NCBI RefSeq assembly: GCF_001684975.1
Contig: NZ_MAYH01000045.1
Span: 62,001 to 126,000, forward strand
DNA from: Chryseobacterium artocarpi
GTDB taxonomy: Bacteria > Bacteroidota > Bacteroidia > Flavobacteriales > Weeksellaceae
Direction of reading: 5' to 3'
DNA: 64,000 bases
In this document: one piece after another, positions 18,568 to 25,796 of the stretch
Layout of the letters: every line of letters starts with the position of its first letter
Position numbering within the stretch: the stretch's first letter is position 1
Notes under the pieces: model-generated
What the model was told of the DNA's origin: nothing
Databases searched by the model: none
What the model saw: the letters and a program-made list of their open reading frames with translations, nothing else
Made by a program: the position numbers and the translations under genes

Positions 18568-19182
18568 ATGAGCTTCTTTGGAACTAATATTAAGAAAATA
18601 AGACAGGTTAAAGGATTGAGCCAAAAGGCTTTTGCCGATTTATTTGACTTAAACAGAGGAGTAATCAGTTCTTATGAAGAAGGACGTGCAGAACCAAAAA
18701 TAGAGACAATATTAAAGGTTGCTAACCATTTTAACCTTAATATTGATAAATTATTAACTGAAACATTGCAGGTAAATCAATTGGTAAGTGTCTCAGATAT
18801 AGACCAACTGATGCTTTTTCCAGAACTGGCAATCAGTGAAAGGAACGAAAAAGCCGCTTTAAAGGAATCTGATTCTCAAAACAGCTCCATCCTGCAAAAA
18901 ATATTAGCATCTGTAGATTTAGTCTATGAGTTTACTTTAGAAAAACCATTGCTTTCTCCTTATCAATATGGTGATATTTTATTCCTGAATAAAGCTGACC
19001 TTAAAAAAGATCCCCGCCATCATTTATTAGTGCACACTAATGAAGCTTTAAAGTATGCCGCAACTACTGACAACGAGAATCTTTATAAAATTGTAGGGAA
19101 TGTTTCCACATCAGAGAAAAACATTTTTACTGATATTTTTGAAAGGCTGGAAAGATTGGAAAATAAAACAGAAAACAGGTAA
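18568..19182 (+). CDS. XRE-family transcriptional regulator of the PspA/flotillin module
   Basis: A 204-residue protein. I took the ATG at 18568 (MSFFGTNIKKIRQVKGLSQKAFADLFDLNRGVISSYEEGRAEPK) because the upstream in-frame extension covers the -7 element. Residues 7-62 are a classic helix-turn-helix of the Cro/C1 type. The C-terminal half (about 125-190; LSPYQYGDILFLNKADLKKDPRHHLLVHTNEALKYAATT) resembles an S24/LexA-like barrel, but I see no clear Ser/Lys dyad. It is divergent from the PspA operon with a 126-base gap between start codons, so control of that operon and of itself is likely. It ends 1 base before the convergent PepSY gene. Confidence 0.85.
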   Translation: MSFFGTNIKKIRQVKGLSQKAFADLFDLNRGVISSYEEGRAEPKIETILKVANHFNLNIDKLLTETLQVNQLVSVSDIDQLMLFPELAISERNEKAALKESDSQNSSILQKILASVDLVYEFTLEKPLLSPYQYGDILFLNKADLKKDPRHHLLVHTNEALKYAATTDNENLYKIVGNVSTSEKNIFTDIFERLERLENKTENR

Positions 19183-19183
19183 T

Positions 19184-20353
19184 TTATACACCTTTCTTCT
19201 TTTTCTTAAACCACCATACTAAAAAACCTGTGATAGGAAGCGAGCCTCCGATAATTGTAATAAAAAAGTAAAGGACTCTTCCCCAAATCCCTCCCAATGC
19301 AGACCCTACATGAAGGTCATAATTCAATTTTTGAACTTTGGTAGCAAAATCAGCCTGTTCAAATGAATTTGCATGAGCAGAATTTACAGATAATCTCACT
19401 CCCGTATTTCGATCATAATTAAATCCCCGCAGATTATAAAACTGTCGATGGGAAGGATATAAAAATAAACTTATTGTTTCTGTAGAGTCTTTTGGAACAG
19501 ACAAGTAGTATCCTTTTGCATCTACCTTATCAATGGCATCTTCCCATGCCATAAGCATTGATTCTGATAGTTTTTCCGGCTGATACGAGGTGATGTTCTT
19601 CACTTCCTGGCGTTCTGTTTTAGGTGATTTTCCAAGTGAAGTTGTAAAATACAGAAACTTATTGAACCAAGGCAAACCGTAATACATTCCCGTCATTGCT
19701 ATCACCAAAAGAATGATCATGCTATAAAAGCCAAAAACATTGTGCAGATCATAATTCAGACGTTTTATTTTAGCATCCCACTTTACAGAAAAACTTTGTT
19801 TACGCATGGCTTTGGTCCATTTTTTAGGCCACCAAAGGACTAATCCGGTGAGTAGAGTAATGAAAAATATAAATGTAGAATAATTGATGATAGGACGCCC
19901 AATTTCAGAAGGAAGCCATAAGAAACGATGCCCTTTTAAGGTCCAGTCAAAAAAATCAAATTCTTCTTTAAAAGTAGGTTTACGAAGTACTTCACCGGTA
20001 TAAGGGTCAAGATGCAGAACAAAACCTGAATTTCTTTTTCCAAAACCTATCATTGAAGCTTTGCCCGTAGGTCTCCAGACAAAAGAAACTTCCTGATCCG
20101 GATAAAGATCCTTAGCCTTTTCATAAAGGATAACCGGATTAAGCATTTCTTTTCCCGGAATAGATTCTACTCTAAGTTCAGGATTTAGCCAATCTTTGAT
20201 CTCATCTCTAAAAGACCAGGTAATTCCTGTAATACAAATTATAACAACAATAATACCCGAAACAAGACCCAGCCACAAATGTAGCCAGGCTGAGATTCTA
20301 TAGAATAAACTTCTGTTATTTTTCTTTTTAGATTTAGGTTTTATGTTATTCAT
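19184..20353 (-). CDS. PepSY-associated TM helix protein (siderophore-linked reductase type)
   Basis: A 389-residue inner-membrane protein of the PepSY_TM/PiuB group. Four hydrophobic segments are visible: about 18-45 (RISAWLHLWLGLVSGIIVVIICITGITWSF), 155-175, 205-228 and 355-380. The first carries the WLHLWLG histidine signature, and NYDLHNVFG and LNYDLHVGSALG supply further membrane-edge histidines. Such proteins accompany siderophore receptors and are thought to reduce or release iron from ferric siderophores at the inner membrane. The gene directly follows the receptor gene, with the receptor stop and this ATG adjacent, so the two form an operon. Confidence 0.9.
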   Translation of the reverse strand: MNNIKPKSKKKNNRSLFYRISAWLHLWLGLVSGIIVVIICITGITWSFRDEIKDWLNPELRVESIPGKEMLNPVILYEKAKDLYPDQEVSFVWRPTGKASMIGFGKRNSGFVLHLDPYTGEVLRKPTFKEEFDFFDWTLKGHRFLWLPSEIGRPIINYSTFIFFITLLTGLVLWWPKKWTKAMRKQSFSVKWDAKIKRLNYDLHNVFGFYSMIILLVIAMTGMYYGLPWFNKFLYFTTSLGKSPKTERQEVKNITSYQPEKLSESMLMAWEDAIDKVDAKGYYLSVPKDSTETISLFLYPSHRQFYNLRGFNYDRNTGVRLSVNSAHANSFEQADFATKVQKLNYDLHVGSALGGIWGRVLYFFITIIGGSLPITGFLVWWFKKKKKGV

Positions 20354-22738
20354 TTAAAAACTATAAGAAAGATTCAGTCGGAAATTGACAGGATTCGTTG
20401 CTCTCCATCCATAATGAGTATATGCCCATGCTCCAGGATAAAAACCGACGTAATTGTAACGATCCGTAAGGTTATTGACAAGGAAAGAAAGCTGATAATT
20501 ATCTCTCTTATAAGAAACTCCCACGTCTAAAGTAAAATAATCATCAGGCAGATACGGATGATCTAAAACCACAGGCCAAGCTGCTCTTTTCGCCTGATAT
20601 TCATACCCGAAAGAGAATCCCAGACCTTCAAGATCACCTTTAGCAATAGTATATTTAATCCATGCGTTGCTGATATGCTTTGCTGTTCCATATAGCATTC
20701 CGCCTATTTTTTTAGGATCATTATCTTCTGTTACCTTAGCATCAGTATAGGCATAGTTAAAAAGAATGCTCCAGTTTTTGCTGATATTTCCGTTTAAATC
20801 AAACTCAATTCCTTTGGATACACTTTTCCCAGACTGCTCAAAAAGCCCCGGAAAATCAATACCGGCAGAAGTCAGCATATTTGTTTTAGTAAGATGATAA
20901 AAGGTAAGGTTCGTCATCAACTGTCCATTAAACCAAGTTTTCTTTACACCAACTTCTGTATTTTTTCCGAAAGAAGGGTCCGCAGAACTACCATTGATAA
21001 GTTTTCCGGTCTGCTCCTGAAAAGTTTCATCATACAGCCCATAAACCGTGAAAGTTGGCGTTAAAAGCCCTGTGATACTTACTCTTGGAGTCACCGCTGT
21101 ATTTTTAATTTCTGCACCTTTGTCCGCAGCACTTGTTTTTGAAGTAGAAGTATAGCGAAATCCAGCTGCTACTCTTAATTTGTCTTCAAGAAAACGGGCT
21201 TCATCCTGTAAATGGAATGATGTATAAGAATAATCGGTAAGGTAATTTGCTCCACGTTCTCTGAGTGATTTGGAACGGTCATATTCAGGAATATCAGATT
21301 TTCTCAGATGACCATACACAGGATTATAGATATTAAATACTGGACCAATATTCTGCGGAAGAACGCTCCAGTCTGCAACATACGACTTCTTACCCATATC
21401 TATTCCGGCAAGAATATTATGATTGATATTCCCGGTAGAGAATTTACCTCTTGTGAATACCTGCCCAATCATTGAGGTATTTAAAGCATCATTAATACTA
21501 ATTCCACGATCTACATCACCTCTTTTTCTTCCCGTTACAGGATTGTCAGCGAGTGTAATAGAATTATACTTTGCATACAGTGATTCTCCCTGCATCTGAG
21601 AACGAATGTATCCAAACTGACCGGTTATCAACCAATTATCATTAAAATTATGATTAATAGTTCCATAAACATTATGCTCCCATGAACGGGTAGGATCTAT
21701 AATAGGATCTGAAAAAGTAAAAGATCTTTTTAACTCTTTAAAACCGTCAATACCATAAACATATTTGGCAAAGCCGCCCTGAAAATTATTTTGTGAAAGG
21801 ATATATTCAAGGGTTACATTGGTATTTTCTGATGCCACATACTTGAAAGACGGGTTAATGACATATTGCTCATGCTCTACATATTGCTGAAAAGATCCTG
21901 ATTTTGTTCCCATAAGATTCAGTCTTCCCCAGAATTTTCCGTCTTTACTTAGCTTTTTCTCAACATCTGCCGTAGCACGATATAGGTTAAAGCTTCCCAA
22001 AGTAAGCTGAACATTTCCTTTCTCTCTGCCTACAGGCTTTTTCGTTACGATATTATAAAAACCTCCCGGCTGTGTATTTCCCATCATAAATCCAGCAGGA
22101 CCTTTTACAAACTCCACCCGATCTACAAAAGACATATCTTCACGAAGAGGACCGAAACTACCACTTACATCCATCCCATTTCTTAAATTAGAAGCAGAAA
22201 ACCCCCGTACTGCAATTCCAACGCTTCCTTCTTCCTGGTGGGTAATGGTACGAACACCACTCACATTTCGGCTTAATCCCTCAGCTGTTGTAAGAATCTG
22301 CTGATCACTCAACAGACGCTGATCTATTACCTGAATATTTTGAGGTGTTACTAAAAGATTCTCACCCAATCTCAAAGTAGATGAAGGTATTGTTTTCCTG
22401 TTTGCAGTTACATTTACCGCTACAATCTGATAAGTATTGCTAATTTGTACGAAATCGTAAGCAATGCTGTCATTTTCTTTCAATGTAAAAGAATAAGTCT
22501 TTTTGATATCAGGATCATCAACTTTTAGAATATAATTTCCTGCAGGGACACCTTTAAACTGATAAAACCCATTATCATCAGTATAAACTTCCGCCTCTCC
22601 GTTATTCAGAATAACCTTCACCTCAGACAGGGGCTCTTTTTGAGAGTTTACGACTTTCCCAGTAATCTGTGAAGTACTTTGCGCCCACATAATAGTCGGA
22701 AAAAGCAAAACAGGAAAAAGAAATCTGTTTTTATTCAT
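20354..22738 (-). CDS. TonB-dependent siderophore receptor with N-terminal CarboxypepD_reg domain
   Basis: A 794-residue outer-membrane receptor. The signal peptide ends at MWAQ (about 19). Residues 22-105 are a carboxypeptidase-regulatory-like domain (ITGKVVNSQKEPLSEVKVILNNGEAEVYTDDNGFYQFKGVPAGNY). A plug domain follows (LLVTPQNIQVIDQRLLSDQQ ... RGFSASNLRNGMDVSG ... DRVEFVKGPAGFMMGNTQPGG), typical of FhuE/FoxA-like ferric siderophore receptors. The rest is a 22-strand barrel ending FRLNLSYSF with terminal Phe. It is divergent from an AraC regulator and coupled to a PepSY gene. The siderophore is not identifiable from sequence alone. Confidence 0.94.
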   Translation of the reverse strand: MNKNRFLFPVLLFPTIMWAQSTSQITGKVVNSQKEPLSEVKVILNNGEAEVYTDDNGFYQFKGVPAGNYILKVDDPDIKKTYSFTLKENDSIAYDFVQISNTYQIVAVNVTANRKTIPSSTLRLGENLLVTPQNIQVIDQRLLSDQQILTTAEGLSRNVSGVRTITHQEEGSVGIAVRGFSASNLRNGMDVSGSFGPLREDMSFVDRVEFVKGPAGFMMGNTQPGGFYNIVTKKPVGREKGNVQLTLGSFNLYRATADVEKKLSKDGKFWGRLNLMGTKSGSFQQYVEHEQYVINPSFKYVASENTNVTLEYILSQNNFQGGFAKYVYGIDGFKELKRSFTFSDPIIDPTRSWEHNVYGTINHNFNDNWLITGQFGYIRSQMQGESLYAKYNSITLADNPVTGRKRGDVDRGISINDALNTSMIGQVFTRGKFSTGNINHNILAGIDMGKKSYVADWSVLPQNIGPVFNIYNPVYGHLRKSDIPEYDRSKSLRERGANYLTDYSYTSFHLQDEARFLEDKLRVAAGFRYTSTSKTSAADKGAEIKNTAVTPRVSITGLLTPTFTVYGLYDETFQEQTGKLINGSSADPSFGKNTEVGVKKTWFNGQLMTNLTFYHLTKTNMLTSAGIDFPGLFEQSGKSVSKGIEFDLNGNISKNWSILFNYAYTDAKVTEDNDPKKIGGMLYGTAKHISNAWIKYTIAKGDLEGLGFSFGYEYQAKRAAWPVVLDHPYLPDDYFTLDVGVSYKRDNYQLSFLVNNLTDRYNYVGFYPGAWAYTHYGWRATNPVNFRLNLSYSF

Positions 22739-22775
22739 ACATTGTTATTTAGAATTAGTTTAATTAAATTTACGC

Positions 22776-22796
22776 TGGCAAAATTAGCGGTTGCCA
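22776..22796 (-). promoter_or_regulatory. Inverted repeat over the -7 element of the siderophore receptor gene
   Basis: The arms tggcaa (22776-22781) and ttgcca (22791-22796) flank 9 bases. On the minus strand the sequence between and beside them holds TAATTTTG (22786-22779), a match to the TAnnTTTG -7 element, so a protein bound here would overlap the receptor promoter. The AraC gene is divergent from this point. Confidence 0.5.
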
Positions 22797-22836
22797 ATAG
22801 GAAAAACTTTTGAGCTTGGGATAAATACTTTAGATT

Positions 22837-23823
22837 TTGGGAGAGACCGTACCGGAACATACAATAACAAAACAGATTTTAGATTTTTTTGGAGAAAATC
22901 ACCCTAATGGCGTACCTGAAACGTTCTCCAATGAACTGGGAAAATTCGAGACATTAACATTGTATGAAGGTGATGAATTTTTAGTGAAAGAATACCAATC
23001 TTACTACGCTGAAGATTATACTATGGGCTTCAAAACAGAAGCTTCAGACTATATTGAACTGGCTTTTTTTCTTGATGGAGCTGATGTTATCAGAGATTCG
23101 ATTGATGGTAAACCCGGAGAATACAAACTCTTTCATCATTATATTTATTTTACTCCTGAAAATGCGGATATAGAGATCTATTTTCAAAAAAAAATATGCT
23201 ATAAAAATCTGGACATTTATGTTTCAAAGGATTATTTTCACCAATTAGCAGACAACAACCGTTCGTTACAGGATTTTATTTATAAAATAGACCAGAACCA
23301 ACCTGCAAGTTTATTTCCGGAAGGGCTCCCGATAACTCCTCAGATGATGGGTATTTTACTGGAAATTAAAAAGTGTACTCTGGAAGGCTTCTACAGAGAC
23401 TATTTCGTTAAAAGCAAGATTCTTAATCTATTACTTCTCATTTTTGAATTCACAAAAAACATACAAAGCGAAACTGCGACCAAAAACAAGCTGTCCATCA
23501 CCACTTACGAGGTTCATCAATTGATGGAAGTAAAAAAATTTATAGAAGACAACCTGAAATCATTCTACACTATTGAACAGCTTTCCCTAAAATTTGGCAT
23601 CAATGAGTTTAAGCTGAAAAATGGCTTTAAAGAATTATTTGGAGACGGTGTATTTCATTACGCATCAAAACTCAGGATGAAAGAGGCTCTTTATCTGATT
23701 AAAAATTCTGATTTCTCTATCAAAGAGATTGCTTATCATTTGGGATATGCATCACCATCTTCTTTTAGTGTTGCTTTTAAAAACGAAATGGGAATGGGAC
23801 CTAGTTATTACAGAAAGAATTAA
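22837..23823 (+). CDS. AraC-family transcriptional regulator (siderophore-uptake type)
   Basis: A 328-residue regulator. The C-terminal 100 residues hold the two AraC helix-turn-helix motifs (YTIEQLSLKFGINEFKLKNGFKELFG and FSIKEIAYHLGYASPSSFSVAFKNEMGMGPSYYRK). The N-terminal 200 residues resemble the ligand domain of PchR-like regulators of siderophore receptors. No ATG exists in a sensible position. The frame is closed by TAG at 22831, so the start must be TTG at 22837 or, less likely, ATT at 22834. It is divergent from the siderophore receptor, with 98 bases between the two start codons, and is probably its activator in response to the ferric siderophore. Confidence 0.88.
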   Translation: MGETVPEHTITKQILDFFGENHPNGVPETFSNELGKFETLTLYEGDEFLVKEYQSYYAEDYTMGFKTEASDYIELAFFLDGADVIRDSIDGKPGEYKLFHHYIYFTPENADIEIYFQKKICYKNLDIYVSKDYFHQLADNNRSLQDFIYKIDQNQPASLFPEGLPITPQMMGILLEIKKCTLEGFYRDYFVKSKILNLLLLIFEFTKNIQSETATKNKLSITTYEVHQLMEVKKFIEDNLKSFYTIEQLSLKFGINEFKLKNGFKELFGDGVFHYASKLRMKEALYLIKNSDFSIKEIAYHLGYASPSSFSVAFKNEMGMGPSYYRKN

Positions 23824-23879
23824 GCTGGATACAATTATCTTAATTTAAAAACTAATTTTGAAATAGTTGTTTTTAAAAC

Positions 23880-23910
23880 AAAAAACCCTCCGTATTCAAA
23901 ATACAGAGGG
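23880..23910 (-). terminator. Terminator of the distal tRNA array
   Basis: On the minus strand ccctctgtat and atacggaggg form a 10-bp stem (one G-U pair) followed by at least six T. It starts just after the 3' end of tRNA-Leu(UAA). A near copy follows the proximal array at 24238-24267. Confidence 0.85.
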
Positions 23911-23915
23911 TCTTG

Positions 23916-23999
23916 TACCCCAGACGGGACTTGAACCCGTACGTCCTTGCGGACACAGGATTTTAAGTCCTGCGTGTCTACCAGTTCCACCACCAGGGC
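23916..23999 (-). tRNA. tRNA-Leu (anticodon UAA), distal copy
   Basis: An 84-nt tRNA with the long variable arm of tRNA-Leu (GTGTCCGCAAGGACGT). The anticodon loop is CTTAAAA (UAA). The D-arm is TGGTGGAACTGGTAGACA and the T-loop GGTTCAAGTCCC. The acceptor GCCCTGG pairs with CTGGGGT using several wobble pairs, the discriminator is A, and CCA is not encoded. It is identical to the copy at 24273-24356. Confidence 0.95.
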
Positions 24000-24008
24000 A
24001 TGGTGTGG

Positions 24009-24065
24009 ATACGAAAATAGATTTATATAAAATCTTAGGCTCTATCAGCTGAGCTATTTTCGTAT
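24009..24065 (-). pseudogene. Decayed tRNA-Gly relic, now a palindromic hairpin
   Basis: In the minus-strand sequence the first 31 bases resemble the 5' half of the intact tRNA-Gly at 24366-24438 (CGAAAATAGCTCAGCTG then TAGAGC against the same blocks). The anticodon stem, T-arm and original 3' acceptor are gone. In their place are AGATTT-TATAT-AAATCT and then a perfect inverted copy of the 5' end: atacgaaaatag (24009-24020) and ctattttcgtat (24054-24065) are exact reverse complements over 12 bp. No anticodon can be formed in a tRNA fold. It sits between the tRNA-Leu copies where the other array has a good tRNA-Gly. Confidence 0.8.
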
Positions 24066-24067
24066 TG

Positions 24068-24149
24068 TGCGGATGAAGGGACTCGAACCCCCACGCCTCG
24101 CGGCACCAGATCCTAAGTCTGGCGTGGCTACCAATTACACCACATCCGC
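24068..24149 (-). tRNA. tRNA-Leu (anticodon UAG), distal copy
   Basis: An 82-nt class II tRNA. The acceptor GCGGATG pairs perfectly with CATCCGC, the discriminator is A, the anticodon loop is CTTAGGA (UAG), a long variable arm (TGCCGCGAGGCG) is present and the T-loop is GGTTCGAGTCC. It differs from the copy at 24443-24524 by one base in the variable-arm loop (C against T). Confidence 0.95.
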
Positions 24150-24194
24150 TGATATATTATTCTGCTTTCGCAGATTTTGTCGATAATTCTTTTA

Positions 24195-24202
24195 CAAATA
24201 TA
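24195..24202 (-). promoter_or_regulatory. Possible -7 element for the distal tRNA array
   Basis: TATATTTG on the minus strand lies about 45 bases before tRNA-Leu(UAG), after the terminator of the proximal array. No TTG is found at the right distance, so the promoter is probably weaker than that of the proximal array. Confidence 0.35.
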
Positions 24203-24237
24203 AGAATCTTTATTTAATGAACTCTCTCTATAAAAAC

Positions 24238-24267
24238 AAAAAACCCTCCGTAACGAAATACAGAGGG
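24238..24267 (-). terminator. Terminator of the proximal tRNA array
   Basis: On the minus strand ccctctgta and tacggaggg form a stem followed by six or more T, just after the 3' end of the second tRNA-Leu(UAA). It is a near copy of the terminator at 23880-23910, showing that the duplicated unit included its terminator. Confidence 0.85.
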
Positions 24268-24272
24268 CTTTG

Positions 24273-24356
24273 TACCCCAGACGGGACTTGAACCCGTACG
24301 TCCTTGCGGACACAGGATTTTAAGTCCTGCGTGTCTACCAGTTCCACCACCAGGGC
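24273..24356 (-). tRNA. tRNA-Leu (anticodon UAA), proximal copy
   Basis: 84 nt, identical to the copy at 23916-23999: anticodon loop CTTAAAA, long variable arm, discriminator A, no encoded CCA. It is the last gene of the proximal array (Leu-UAG, Gly-GCC, Leu-UAA in transcription order). Confidence 0.95.
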
Positions 24357-24365
24357 ATGGTGTGG

Positions 24366-24438
24366 AGCGAAAAACGGGATTCGAACCCGCGACCCCAACC
24401 TTGGCAAGGTTGTGCTCTACCAGCTGAGCTATTTTCGC
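24366..24438 (-). tRNA. tRNA-Gly (anticodon GCC)
   Basis: 73 nt with acceptor GCGAAAA pairing with TTTTCGC, discriminator U, anticodon stem AACCT/AGGTT around TGCCA (GCC), and T-arm CGGGTTCGAATCCCG. It is the only intact tRNA-Gly in the window. The matching gene in the other array is decayed (24009-24065). Confidence 0.95.
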
Positions 24439-24442
24439 ATAG

Positions 24443-24524
24443 TGCGGATGAAGGGACTCGAACCCCCACGCCTCACGGCACCAGATCCTAAGTCTGGCGT
24501 GGCTACCAATTACACCACATCCGC
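24443..24524 (-). tRNA. tRNA-Leu (anticodon UAG), proximal copy
   Basis: 82 nt class II tRNA: acceptor GCGGATG/CATCCGC, anticodon loop CTTAGGA, variable arm TGCCGTGAGGCG, discriminator A. It is the first gene after the strong promoter at 24576-24605. Confidence 0.95.
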
Positions 24525-24575
24525 TGGTTTTTTTGTATTGTAAGTTTTAAAGAGCTTGCTTCGTTTTTGTGAGTG

Positions 24576-24605
24576 CAAATATAGGACAATTTCCTTTACC
24601 TCCAA
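24576..24605 (-). promoter_or_regulatory. Promoter of the tRNA-Leu/Gly/Leu array
   Basis: On the minus strand TTG (+ strand 24603-24605) precedes TATATTTG (24583-24576) by exactly 19 bases, a full match to TTG-N17-23-TAnnTTTG. The predicted start is about 45 bases before the first tRNA. Confidence 0.75.
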
Positions 24606-24703
24606 ACTTTTTCTCGAAAAAAATTAAAATTTCCAGATTTTTTTTCTGTGGCACCTATTATTACATTTCATTTTCTTACTTTTACAACGTTAATAATTAC
24701 GAT

Positions 24704-25081
24704 ATGGAATTACAAGGAACGGTAAAGAAACTTTTTGAAACTCAAACATTTGCAAGTGGATTTCAAAAAAGAGAATTGGTTATTTTAACCCAGGAACAGT
24801 ATCCACAGCCGATAAACATAGAGTTTTTGTCTGATAAGATTAGTTTATTAGATAATCTTAAAGAAGGAGAAAACGTAAAGATAGGAATCAACATCAGAGG
24901 TAGAGAATGGGTTTCTCCACAAGGCGAAACTAAATATTTCAACTCTATTACAGGATGGAGAGTAGAGAAAGTTTTTGACAATGGTTCAGAACCTACTCAG
25001 GCTATGCCTCAGCAGTCAGCTTCTCCTGTTTCTAATGAGAATCCGTTTGCCGGAGATGACGACGATGATTTACCTTTTTAA
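24704..25081 (+). CDS. DUF3127 family small protein (OB-fold-like)
   Basis: A 125-residue protein. I chose the ATG at 24704 (MELQGTVKKLFETQTFASGFQKRELVILTQEQYPQPINIEF) because the upstream in-frame stretch would cross the divergent tRNA promoter. The pattern is that of DUF3127, a small OB-like domain common in Bacteroidota and related in shape to single-strand DNA-binding proteins. The tail ends in an acidic DDDDDLPF, recalling the acidic DDxxPF tip by which SSB recruits partners. A role with nucleic acid is plausible but not shown by sequence alone. Confidence 0.85.
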   Translation: MELQGTVKKLFETQTFASGFQKRELVILTQEQYPQPINIEFLSDKISLLDNLKEGENVKIGINIRGREWVSPQGETKYFNSITGWRVEKVFDNGSEPTQAMPQQSASPVSNENPFAGDDDDDLPF

Positions 25082-25105
25082 TTAAAGAATAAAAGATCAA
25101 ATATA

Positions 25106-25135
25106 AATCCTGCTTTCTTAAGTAGGATTTTTTTT
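25106..25135 (+). terminator. Hairpin terminator after the DUF3127 gene
   Basis: aatcct (25106-25111) and aggatt pair around a 12-base loop and run into eight T. It lies between the DUF3127 stop and the aat start, only 7 bases before the aat ATG. Confidence 0.65.
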
Positions 25136-25142
25136 CTAAAAA

Positions 25143-25796
25143 ATGGTCCGATTAGACGAAAACGAGATTTCATTTCCCGATCCGGAAGTATATGATGGTC
25201 ACGATGGGCTTATTGCCTTTGGTGGAGATCTGTCTATAGAAAGGATTTGGTTTGCTTATCAACTGGGTATTTTCCCTTGGTACAATCCGGGAGAGGAGAT
25301 ATTATGGTGGTGCCCAGACCCCAGATTTGTTTTGCTTCCTGAGGAAATAAAAGTATCAAAATCAATGAGAAAGATTTTAAACAGAAATGTTTTTACTTTT
25401 TCAGAGAACAGAGATTTCAGAGGGGTTATCAAAAACTGTCAGCAGTCTCACCGAAAAGGGCAATCCGGGACCTGGCTTTCTGATGAACTGATGGATTCTT
25501 TCATTCAGCTTCATGAATATGGCTTAGCAAAAAGTATTGAAGTTTGGCAAGAAGGAGAGCTTGTAGGTGGTTTTTATGGTTTACAGATCGGAAATGTTTT
25601 CTGTGGTGAAAGTATGTTTGCCAAAGTAAGCAATGCTTCGAAAGCCGGATTTATTCATTTTGTGGAAAGCAATAAAAATAAATTAGAGTTAATTGATTGT
25701 CAATCTCATACAGAACACTTGGAAAGTTTAGGAGCTAAGATGATTCCTAAAAAAGAGTTTTTAAAAATCCTACACGAAAACAATGAACGCAGATAG
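25143..25796 (+). CDS. aat: Leucyl/phenylalanyl-tRNA--protein transferase
   Basis: A 217-residue protein matching Aat: FPDPEVYDGHDGLIAFGGDLSIERIWFAYQLGIFPWYNPGEEILWWCPDPRFVL near the N-terminus, then RKGQSGTWLSDELMDSFIQLHEYGLAKSIEVW, GGFYGLQIGNVFCGESMF and IDCQSHTEHLESLGA. It transfers Leu or Phe from tRNA to N-terminal Lys/Arg of proteins, marking them for ClpS/ClpAP (N-degron pathway). It lies about 0.6 kb from the tRNA-Leu array, probably by chance. The end overlaps the EamA gene start by 14 bases. Confidence 0.97.
   Translation: MVRLDENEISFPDPEVYDGHDGLIAFGGDLSIERIWFAYQLGIFPWYNPGEEILWWCPDPRFVLLPEEIKVSKSMRKILNRNVFTFSENRDFRGVIKNCQQSHRKGQSGTWLSDELMDSFIQLHEYGLAKSIEVWQEGELVGGFYGLQIGNVFCGESMFAKVSNASKAGFIHFVESNKNKLELIDCQSHTEHLESLGAKMIPKKEFLKILHENNERR

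Noticed and set aside
23880..24525. CRISPR-like or integrase attachment repeat
   Set aside because: The repeats are tRNA genes and terminators. No spacers, cas genes, integrase or other mobile genes are nearby.
23867..24543. Short open frames through the tRNA array
   Set aside because: They are translations of tRNA genes and their spacers. The structures of the tRNAs explain the sequence.
25143..25796. Functional link of aat to the adjacent tRNA-Leu array
   Set aside because: Aat uses Leu-tRNA, but the genes are divergent with separate promoters and a DUF3127 gene between. Chance is a sufficient explanation.
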